Source: Nucisporomicrobium flavum | Lineage (GTDB): Bacteria; Actinomycetota; Actinomycetes; Mycobacteriales; Micromonosporaceae | Direction of reading: 5' to 3' | Assembly: GCF_016464385.1 (NCBI RefSeq) | Contig: NZ_JADMLH010000007.1 | Location: forward strand, 1 to 64,000 | Length of the DNA stretch: 64,000 bases | Shown: piece after piece, positions 49,915 to 56,083 of the stretch | How the letters are laid out: every line of letters starts with the position of its first letter | How positions within the stretch are numbered: the stretch's first letter is position 1 | The notes under the pieces: model-generated | The model's input: the letters and a program-made list of their open reading frames with translations, nothing else | The model's database searches: none | What the model was told of the DNA's origin: nothing | Position numbers and translations under genes: made by a program

Positions 49915-50814
49915 TCACGTTCGGTCGGCGGCGTGGAGCCATTCGCGGACGGTGAGGATCGCGTCGGCGAAGGCGGCGGGGGCCTCCTGCGGCAGGTTGT
50001 GGCCCACCTCGACCGCCCGGTGCTCGTGGCGGGCCGTGAACATCTCCGCGTGGTCGGCTGTGCCGCCCGGCTTCAGCGGGTCTTGGGTGCCGTCCAGCGT
50101 CACCGCCGGGACCGTGATGGGTGGCCGGCCCGCCAGTCGTTTCTCCAAGTCCTCGTAGGCCGGGTCGCCGGACGCCAGCCCGAAGGAATGCCGGTACGCA
50201 TGCACGACCACGTCCACGAAGTCAGGATTGTCGAACGACGCAGCCGAGCGCGCGAACGTCGCCTCGTCCGGGCGCCAGCTCGGGGACCATTGCCGCCAGA
50301 GCATGCGGCACAGGTCGCGACGGCTCGCGGCGAGGCATTCACGGCCGCGTTCGGTTTGGAAGAGGTGCTGGTACCAGATGACGTGTTCGAGCGCCGGATC
50401 GTGGGCGTGCCGGAGGCGGTCGATGTCGAGGATGTCGTAGCTCGCCATCGAGACCAGGCCGGCGATGCGTTCGGGCCACAGCGCCGTCGCGACGCACGAG
50501 GCGAGCCCGCCCCAGTCGTAGCCGGCGACGATCGCGGTCTCCCACCGCAGGGCGTCGAGCAGCGCCACGAGGTCGGAGCCGAGCGCGGCCTGCTGACCGC
50601 TGCGCGCGGTGCCGGCGGACCGGAAGCGCGTCGGGCCGAACCCGCGCAGGTACGGCCGGACGACCCGGGCCCCGCGCGCCGTCAGCCGTGGCACCACCTC
50701 GTCGTAGGCGTGCACGTCATACGGGAAGCCGTGGGAGAGCAGCACGGGCCAGCCGTCGCCCGGACCGTCGTCCAGGTAGCCGACGGTGAGCACTCCGGCG
50801 TCGATCGTCTTCAC
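49915..50814 (-). CDS. Epoxide-hydrolase-like alpha/beta hydrolase
   Basis: A 299-aa alpha/beta hydrolase. Oxyanion motif HGFPYD (HGxP), nucleophile elbow AGYDWGG with Asp as nucleophile, which marks the epoxide hydrolase/haloalkane dehalogenase group rather than esterases, and the final His in VEVGHNLPQEAP with TLDGTQDPLKPG as acid region. GTG 50814 has AGGTGAT at good spacing; TTG 50817 directly before it is the alternative. Starts 12 nt after the Phd-like gene on the same strand. Natural substrate unknown. Confidence 0.87.
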   Translation of the reverse strand: MKTIDAGVLTVGYLDDGPGDGWPVLLSHGFPYDVHAYDEVVPRLTARGARVVRPYLRGFGPTRFRSAGTARSGQQAALGSDLVALLDALRWETAIVAGYDWGGLASCVATALWPERIAGLVSMASYDILDIDRLRHAHDPALEHVIWYQHLFQTERGRECLAASRRDLCRMLWRQWSPSWRPDEATFARSAASFDNPDFVDVVVHAYRHSFGLASGDPAYEDLEKRLAGRPPITVPAVTLDGTQDPLKPGGTADHAEMFTARHEHRAVEVGHNLPQEAPAAFADAILTVREWLHAADRT

Positions 50815-50826
50815 CAAGGGATCACC

Positions 50827-51420
50827 TCACGGACGTCGGCGGACATCGGAATGGGCGAGACGCAGTGCGTCGACGCCGGGGTCGGAGCCGGGCGGCCGGA
50901 CCCGGTCGAGCTCGCGCCACGCCTCCTCGAGGGCGGTCTCCAGCGCCCGGTGCTGGCGCTGCAGGTCCGCCCGGAGCGTCTCGATCCGCCGCAACCACCC
51001 GGCCGCGGACCCGCCGGCCGCCGAACCGGAACCGCTCGGCCCACCGGACCCACCCGGCGAAGAAGAAGCGGAGCCTGCCGGCAAAGCAGAAACCGGGCCA
51101 CTCAGGAGAGGAGAGGCGGACGCGGCCGGCCCATCCGAAGCGGGCGCGGCAGATGAGGAAGAAGAAGGGGATGCGGCAGGCAAGGAAGGAGCGGGCGCGG
51201 CCGGCGAAGCGGAAGCGCCTCCGGCCGAGCCGGATGAGGCGGTAGCACCCAGCGCGGCGTCGACCGGCACGATGGCCGCCACCGGCCGCCCGCCCTCGGT
51301 CACGATCGTGCTCTGCCGGGTCAGGTTCGCCAGCCGCGCCAGCTGTACGAACCGCGTGCGGGCCTCCAGCAGCGACAACTCCAGTCGCGGCCGGGGAATC
51401 GGGGCAGCGGGCTCAGCCAT
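50827..51420 (-). CDS. Phd/YefM-like N terminus fused to a low-complexity and coiled-coil tail
   Basis: A 197-aa protein. Residues about 12-58 (LSLLEARTRFVQLARLANLTRQSTIVTEGGRPVAAIVPVDAA, abbreviated core LEARTRF...GGRPVAAIVP) match the Phd/YefM antitoxin fold, a DNA-binding and toxin-neutralising domain. Then about 80 residues of Ala/Ser/Pro/Gly, and a charged helix (IETLRADLQRQHRALETALEEAWREL). The low-complexity DNA is A-rich purine tract unlike its surroundings. No PIN, Fic or RelE toxin gene is next to it. ATG 51420 is the only sensible start. Confidence 0.7.
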   Translation of the reverse strand: MAEPAAPIPRPRLELSLLEARTRFVQLARLANLTRQSTIVTEGGRPVAAIVPVDAALGATASSGSAGGASASPAAPAPSLPAASPSSSSSAAPASDGPAASASPLLSGPVSALPAGSASSSPGGSGGPSGSGSAAGGSAAGWLRRIETLRADLQRQHRALETALEEAWRELDRVRPPGSDPGVDALRLAHSDVRRRP

Positions 51421-51464
51421 GCCGTCATGATGCCCCCGGGGTACGACACTTTCCGGGAGCCCGG

Positions 51465-51779
51465 TCAGTGCACCAGCTTCAGCCCCACGACCCCGCCCAC
51501 GATCATGGCCAGGAACAGCAGTTTCAGGGCCGAGACCGGCTCCTGCCCGGTGCTCATCGCGTACCCGATGGTCAGGACCGCGCCGATGCCCACCCAGACC
51601 GCGTAGGCCGTGCCGACCGGCAGGTCGCGCATCGCGTACGCCAGGCCGGCCATGCTCGCGACCAGCGCGACGGCGAACACGACGGACGGGACGAGCCGGC
51701 TGAATCCCTGGGACCGGTCGAGCGCGGCCGCCCAGACCGCCTCGAGCATGCCGGAGAGGACCAGGACGAGCCAGGACAT
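51465..51779 (-). CDS. gdx: SMR-family guanidinium exporter (Gdx/SugE type)
   Basis: A 104-aa, four-TM small multidrug resistance protein. The membrane Glu of TM1 is present (GMLEAVWAAALD, Glu13), and the TM3 signature LPVGTAYAVWVGIGAV is that of the SugE/Gdx subgroup, proton-coupled guanidinium exporters, rather than broad EmrE-type pumps. The assignment is strengthened by a guanidine-III riboswitch right upstream. Works as a dual-topology dimer in the cytoplasmic membrane. GGAGG lies directly before the ATG and directly behind the aptamer. Confidence 0.93.
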   Translation of the reverse strand: MSWLVLVLSGMLEAVWAAALDRSQGFSRLVPSVVFAVALVASMAGLAYAMRDLPVGTAYAVWVGIGAVLTIGYAMSTGQEPVSALKLLFLAMIVGGVVGLKLVH

Positions 51780-51789
51780 GACGACCTCC

Positions 51790-51834
51790 GCGGGCCGTCT
51801 TGTCGCTCGCCGGGTACGGCACCCCTCGTCCGGG
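51790..51834 (-). promoter_or_regulatory. Guanidine-III (ykkC-III) riboswitch
   Basis: Read on the minus strand the leader contains CCGGACGAGG, GCCGTACCCGG and GACAAGACGGC in order, which matches the compact ykkC-III pseudoknot known from other actinobacteria almost base for base. The 3' ACGGC pairs back with GCCGT in the loop of the CCGG/CCGG-flanked hairpin. GGAGG, the ribosome site of gdx, begins just 3' of the pseudoknot strand, so ligand binding probably alters ribosome access (translational control). Aptamer-to-ATG distance is about 11 nt. Confidence 0.92.
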
Positions 51835-51873
51835 AGCCCGTGAGCACGGACTCGGGATCCAGCATGCCACGGT

Positions 51874-52365
51874 TCAGCGGCCGGCCAGGGAACGCAGGGA
51901 GGCGTCGAGCGTGGCGAAGACCACGTCCGAGCCGCCCTTCCACTGGGGCACCGGGTCGGGCTGGCCGGGCGCCGGGGACCACAGCCACCAGATGGTCTGC
52001 CAGGGGTCGAGCATTCTGCCGAGCGTGCACTCGCCGTAGAACGGGGTCGGTTCGGTGATCGTCGTGGCGCCGCTGCCGGCCGCGCGGTGCAGGACCTCGG
52101 CGACGTCGCGGACCCAGACCTGGAGCAGGGCCGGGCGGGCCGGCCAGCCGTCGAGGCGGTCGGCGACCATCAGGTCCACCGAGCCGAGCCGTAGCTGGGC
52201 ATGGATGAGCTTGCCGTCCGGCATGGGGGTACGGGCCTCGGCCGTTTCGGGTACGCCGAAGACGTCACTGACGAAGGTCACGAAGCCGGCGGCGTCGTCC
52301 ACGATGACGAACGGGTTCAGCGCCGCACCGCCACCGGGCACGGACTGCTCTGGAAGCAGGGTCAT
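51874..52365 (-). CDS. VOC-family (glyoxalase/bleomycin-resistance-like) protein
   Basis: A 163-aa vicinal-oxygen-chelate fold protein with two beta-alpha-beta-beta-beta modules: NPFVIVDDAAGFVTFVSDVFG opens the first, LLQVWVRDVAEVLHRAAGSGATTI the second, and FYGECTLGRMLDPWQTIWWLWSP ends it. This is the PhnB-like branch, often of unknown substrate. It lies upstream of gdx on the same strand, but the riboswitch with its own promoter region separates them. ATG 52365 follows GGGGG. Confidence 0.87.
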   Translation of the reverse strand: MTLLPEQSVPGGGAALNPFVIVDDAAGFVTFVSDVFGVPETAEARTPMPDGKLIHAQLRLGSVDLMVADRLDGWPARPALLQVWVRDVAEVLHRAAGSGATTITEPTPFYGECTLGRMLDPWQTIWWLWSPAPGQPDPVPQWKGGSDVVFATLDASLRSLAGR

Positions 52366-52580
52366 GCCCCCGAGCGTGGCAGCCGTTGCGGTCAGTTCCC
52401 GGCCGTATTCGGGGCGACGGAGGCGAAGGAGACGAAGCGGCCGCCGGCGCTGATCCGGTGGCCTGACCGAGGACGGCCGCGGCAGGCCGTGTCATCGAAG
52501 GCGTGGCCCGACGATGCCGCGCGCGGGCGAACGGGAGGCGAACGTACGGCGATGCCCACGCCGATCTCCGGTCCCAGGGC

Positions 52581-52611
52581 GGGCGTGCCGGCGGGGGAAG
52601 CCGGCACGCCC
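52581..52611 (-). terminator. 12-bp stem hairpin after the small membrane protein gene
   Basis: Perfect inverted repeat GGGCGTGCCGGC (52581-52592) and its complement (52600-52611) with a 7-nt loop, 19 bp beyond the stop of the gene at 52630. Strong stem, no T-run. The rest of 52366-52629 holds no recognisable gene and should include the promoter of the VOC gene. Confidence 0.7.
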
Positions 52612-52629
52612 TGCAATGCTGGGGGTCCC

Positions 52630-52935
52630 TTATCGGGTACGGCTGCCCGCCTTCGCGAGGCCACGGCTGAGCAGGTAGCCGATCGTGAGCAGGGTGATGT
52701 ACCACCACGCCTTGTCCGCGGCGAAGTAGTCGGCGCCGTTGTTCGCCGCGCCGTCGCCGACCGTCTGCGAGGCGATCAGCACACCGGCCACCGCGGCGAG
52801 GTAGACGAACAGCTCGGTGGTTTTCCAGGACGGCTTGGTCTCGTCCCCGTGGTGGTGCAGGTCGCGGTGGTCGCGTGCGGTGTCACGGAACCCGGTGTCG
52901 TACGCGGAGGCGGAGGTCGAGTGCGTGGCGGTCAT
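52630..52935 (-). CDS. Small two-TM actinobacterial membrane protein
   Basis: A 101-aa protein. His/Asp-rich N-terminal region (ARDHRDLHHHGDETKP), then two hydrophobic segments (TTELFVYLAAVAGVLIASQT and WWYITLLTIGYLLSRGLAKAG). Proteins of this layout are common in actinomycetes and uncharacterised. ATG 52935 has AAGGAG upstream. Divergent from the LexA-like gene and followed by a strong hairpin. Confidence 0.8.
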   Translation of the reverse strand: MTATHSTSASAYDTGFRDTARDHRDLHHHGDETKPSWKTTELFVYLAAVAGVLIASQTVGDGAANNGADYFAADKAWWYITLLTIGYLLSRGLAKAGSRTR

Positions 52936-53118
52936 GATGATCTCCTTGGCTGTCGTCCCAGTTCGGCCGGCCGGACCGTCTTGTCGCGTTCAGTGCCCGC
53001 CGGTGATCACGGATATCCCGGATCGGCACCGGTTCCACACGATGAGGTGAACCGGCGTCCCCGGCCGTGACGGCGAGCCTGATCGCGGCACGCCGTACCC
53101 GTCGGCGAAGATCATGGG
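52936..53118. promoter_or_regulatory. Divergent promoter region of small membrane protein / lexA-like gene
   Basis: 183 bp. Contains a dyad CCGGTTC (53029-53035) and GAACCGG (53049-53055) with 13 bp between. No canonical actinobacterial SOS box (GAAC-N4-GTTC) is visible, so autoregulation by the LexA paralogue would need a different site. Confidence 0.4.
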
Positions 53119-53763
53119 ATGCTTCTGAGCGAGGATTTCGACACGTCCGTGCTGACCGACCGGCAGCGAGAGATCCTCGGGGTCATCCGGGACTGGGCGG
53201 TGCGGTACGGCTACTCACCGTCCACCCGCGACATCGCCGACGCGATCGGCCTGGCCTCCACCTCGTCGGTGAGCCGGCACCTGCGCGCCCTGGAGGAGTA
53301 CGGCTTCCTGCGCCGCGGGCGCAGCGTGACCAGGCCGGTCGACGTGCGCATGTTCCTCGAGACCGAGGCCCGCGAGGTGCGGGACCCGGCGACCGTGGGC
53401 GTGCCGCTGCTGGGCGCCATCGCCGCGGGCAGCCCCATCCTGGCGGAGGAGACGGCCGAGGAGACGCTGACGCTGCCGCGCGACCTGGTCGGGCGGGGAA
53501 CCCTGTTCTGCCTCCGGGTGCAGGGCGATTCCATGATCGACGCGGCGATCTGCGACGGGGACATCGTCGTCGTCCGGCAGCAGCCGGAGGCGTACAACGG
53601 TGACATCGTGGCGGCGATGATCGACGACGAGGCGACGGTCAAGGTGTTCCGGCGCCGCGGCGGGCACGTGCTGCTCGAGCCGCGCAACCCGGCGTACGAA
53701 CCGATCGACGGTGACCGGGCCACGATCCTTGGCCGCGTCGTGTCGGTGCTGCGCCGCACCTGA
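53119..53763 (+). CDS. lexA: LexA-family repressor
   Basis: A 214-aa LexA protein. Winged HTH LTDRQREILGVIRDWAVRYGYSPSTRDIADAIG...SSVSRHLRALEEYGFL, cleavage site Ala-Gly in AIAAGSPIL (about residue 108), catalytic Ser in QGDSMIDA and Lys in ATVKVFRR, so self-cleavage is possible. It could be the SOS repressor or a second paralogue; the absence of an SOS box in its own promoter and of the usual neighbours (nrdR, recX) favours a paralogue. ATG 53119 has a weak ribosome site. Convergent with the diguanylate cyclase. Confidence 0.9.
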   Translation: MLLSEDFDTSVLTDRQREILGVIRDWAVRYGYSPSTRDIADAIGLASTSSVSRHLRALEEYGFLRRGRSVTRPVDVRMFLETEAREVRDPATVGVPLLGAIAAGSPILAEETAEETLTLPRDLVGRGTLFCLRVQGDSMIDAAICDGDIVVVRQQPEAYNGDIVAAMIDDEATVKVFRRRGGHVLLEPRNPAYEPIDGDRATILGRVVSVLRRT

Positions 53764-53776
53764 CCGGGTCCGCGGC

Positions 53777-55414
53777 TCAGTCGGCCAGCGCGAGGGCCAG
53801 CCGCCCGGTACGGGACTTCTTCGCCTCGTACATCGCCGCGTCGGCCCGGGCGATCAGCGTGTCCGCGCAGGTCTCGCCGCCCGCCCAGGCGACACCGATG
53901 CTGGCCTGCGGCAGGAGCCGCTCCCCGGCGACCTCCAGGCCGCCGGTGACCAGCGCCGCGACCAGGCCCTGGCCGATGTGCCGGGCCTCGGCCGCGCCCG
54001 GCACGTCCGGGCAGATCACCACGAACTCGTCGCCGCCGAAGCGCCCCACCACGTCGCCGTCGCGGACCGCGCCGCGCAGCCGGGACGCCACGTGGGTGAG
54101 GAGGCGGTCCCCGGTCGCGTGCCCGTACGCGTCGTTGACCTGCTTGAACTTGTTGAGGTCGATGAAGATCACGGCGGTGCCACGGGTACGGCCGGGGTCG
54201 TCGAGCGCCTCCTGCAGCGCGGTGAGGGTGGAGGCGCGGTTGCGGCAGCTTGTGAGCGCGTCGTACGTGGCACGCTGCTTGAGCTCGTCGCGCAGCCGGA
54301 CGTCGTCCGTGACGTCGGTGATGCAGATGATCGCGCCGGTGACCTCGCCGTCCGGGCCGTTCAGGGCGCGCAGGCCGGCGCGGACCCGGCGCAGGCCCCG
54401 CTGCTCGCTGCGGTAGCCGTACTCGGCGTCGACGTCGCGGCCCTCGCGCAGCACGGCGTCGATCGCGGCGTCGATGGCCGGCCGGTCGCCGGGCAGGATG
54501 CGGTCCAGCAGCGGGCCGTCGAGCAGCTCGCCGGCGCCCGCGCCGATGGCCCGGGCGGCCCGCTCGTTCTGGTACGCGATCCGCCGGTCGGTGCCGATCT
54601 GCACGATGCCCATCGGGATGGTCTCGGTGAGCCGCCGCATCAGCTGCTCGCCCGCGCGCAGGGCCTCCTGGGCGGCCATCTCGTCGGAGATGTCGAGCAT
54701 CTCGGCCATCACCTCGCCGACGCCGGGGGCGGTGAACTGGTTGTGGTTGGTGACCTCGAACCAGACCACGGACCCGTCGCGGTGCAGGTGGCGCAGGCGC
54801 ACCCGGCGGGCCTCGCCGCTCGGGGAGGCGAGCATGTCCATCCAGCTGGCGATGGCGCGTACCCGATCGTCGGGGTGCACGAGGTCGACCGCGCGCGTGC
54901 CGATCAGCTCGTCGGCGCTCCAGCCGAGCACGCGGACGATCTCCGGGTCGGCGCCGAGGATCACGGCGTTCGAGTTCTTCCGTACGGTGACCAGCCGCGG
55001 CTTGATCGCCTGGTGTTCCAGCGGCAGGTGCGCGGGGTGCCCGTCCAGGCCGGTGAGCAGCACCATCGGTACGCCGTACCGGTGGCTCAGGTCGATCATC
55101 TGCAGCTCCACCAGCTGATCCGGGGCGGAGAGCGCGTGCACCCGGCACTGCGCGAGGCCACGGCCGAGGAAGGTGTGCCAGGCGTCGATGACCACGGGGT
55201 GGTCGTCGGGGACGACCAGGTCGAGCGCGGAGCGCGGGCCGGTGACCGGGCGCAGGCGTCCGGGGTCGAAGGAGGCGGGCAGGTCCGCGAAGAGACCGGC
55301 CGGGCTCACCGCCAGGACGAAGGCGTCGGGGTGGCGCGCCACCGTGGCCGCGAACGCCGCGTCGCGCTCCGCCTCGTCGATCTTCGCGTCCGTCATGTCG
55401 ACCCGATCGGCCAC
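53777..55414 (-). CDS. PAS-GGDEF diguanylate cyclase
   Basis: A 545-aa cytoplasmic signalling protein with no TM segment. At least two PAS sensor domains (about residues 120-240 and 260-375, the second with YQNERAARAIG and GAIICITDVTD), then a GGDEF domain with intact FGGDEFVVI and substrate-binding DLNKFKQVNDAYGHATGD. It should make cyclic di-GMP. The inhibitory RxxD site is not obvious five residues before GGDEF. GTG 55414 and ATG 55396 are possible starts; neither has a strong site. Divergent from the MerR-VIT operon. Confidence 0.92.
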   Translation of the reverse strand: MADRVDMTDAKIDEAERDAAFAATVARHPDAFVLAVSPAGLFADLPASFDPGRLRPVTGPRSALDLVVPDDHPVVIDAWHTFLGRGLAQCRVHALSAPDQLVELQMIDLSHRYGVPMVLLTGLDGHPAHLPLEHQAIKPRLVTVRKNSNAVILGADPEIVRVLGWSADELIGTRAVDLVHPDDRVRAIASWMDMLASPSGEARRVRLRHLHRDGSVVWFEVTNHNQFTAPGVGEVMAEMLDISDEMAAQEALRAGEQLMRRLTETIPMGIVQIGTDRRIAYQNERAARAIGAGAGELLDGPLLDRILPGDRPAIDAAIDAVLREGRDVDAEYGYRSEQRGLRRVRAGLRALNGPDGEVTGAIICITDVTDDVRLRDELKQRATYDALTSCRNRASTLTALQEALDDPGRTRGTAVIFIDLNKFKQVNDAYGHATGDRLLTHVASRLRGAVRDGDVVGRFGGDEFVVICPDVPGAAEARHIGQGLVAALVTGGLEVAGERLLPQASIGVAWAGGETCADTLIARADAAMYEAKKSRTGRLALALAD

Positions 55415-55444
55415 CGGCTCGCGAAGTGAAGAAAAGTTCCGTAG

Positions 55445-55475
55445 TTGACACTGTCATTGTGACAGTGTCAGTATT
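55445..55475 (+). promoter_or_regulatory. MerR-type promoter with perfect 11-bp inverted repeat
   Basis: TGACACTGTCA (55446-55456) and TGACAGTGTCA (55460-55470) flank a 3-bp centre. A consensus -35 TTGACA (55445-55450) overlaps the left arm and an AGTATT-like -10 (55470-55475) overlaps the right arm, with a 19-bp spacer, the lengthened spacing typical of MerR-activated promoters. The expected transcription start falls on or next to the GTG at 55481, so the merR message is probably leaderless. The same region is the upstream flank of the divergent cyclase gene. Confidence 0.85.
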
Positions 55476-55480
55476 GCGGC

Positions 55481-56083
55481 GTGTGGACGATGGACGAGCT
55501 TCTCGAGCGGGTACGCGGCGCGCTGGCCGCCGAATACCCCGGCGCGCCCAACGGCCGGGTCCGCGACGTTCCCGACCGCCGGGCCGTGCGGTGGTACACG
55601 ACCACCGGACTGGTCGACCGGCCGGCGGCGATGCGCGGGCGCACCGCGCTCTACGGCAGGCGGCATCTCCTGCAGCTCGTCGCGCTCAAGCGCCGGCAGG
55701 CCCAGGGCCATTCGCTGGCCGCCATCCAGGCCGAGCTCGCCGGCGCCCCCGACGAGGAGTTGGCCACGGTCGCGCGGGTCCCGCAGGAGCTGCTGGCCAC
55801 CGAGCCGCCCGGGCCACAGCCGCCCGCACGGCCCCGGTTCTGGACCACCGCGCCCGCACCGGCGGCTGCCCCGCCCGGCGATCGGCCCACCGCCTCGCCG
55901 GCCCCGGAGGTCGGGGCGGTCGCGCTGGGCGGCGGGGCGATCCTGATCCTTCCCGTACGCCCGTCAGCCGACGACCGCGCCGCCGTCGCCGCCGCGGCAC
56001 AACCGCTGCTGAGCCTGCTCGCCGCCCGGGGTCTGCTGGACGCCGGCCCCGGACCGCACACCGATGATGGGAGCCCCTCATGA
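55481..56083 (+). CDS. MerR-type regulator of the VIT/vWA operon
   Basis: A 200-aa protein. MerR-like HTH with degenerate helix 1-2 (GRVRDVPDRRAVRWYTTTGLVDRPAAMRGRTALYGRRHLLQLVALKRRQAQGHSLAAIQAEL). After a Pro/Ala-rich linker, residues about 145-200 form a small alpha/beta domain (GAVALGGGAILILPVRPSADDRAAVAAAAQPLLSLLAARGLL) that may oligomerise or sense. Linked by ATGA overlap to the vWA gene, an arrangement recurrent in actinobacteria and other phyla. GTG 55481 has no Shine-Dalgarno; it sits where transcription should start. Confidence 0.85.
   Translation: MWTMDELLERVRGALAAEYPGAPNGRVRDVPDRRAVRWYTTTGLVDRPAAMRGRTALYGRRHLLQLVALKRRQAQGHSLAAIQAELAGAPDEELATVARVPQELLATEPPGPQPPARPRFWTTAPAPAAAPPGDRPTASPAPEVGAVALGGGAILILPVRPSADDRAAVAAAAQPLLSLLAARGLLDAGPGPHTDDGSPS

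Noticed and set aside
50827..51420. Toxin-antitoxin pair
   Set aside because: No adjacent toxin-like gene; the neighbour is an epoxide-hydrolase-like enzyme.
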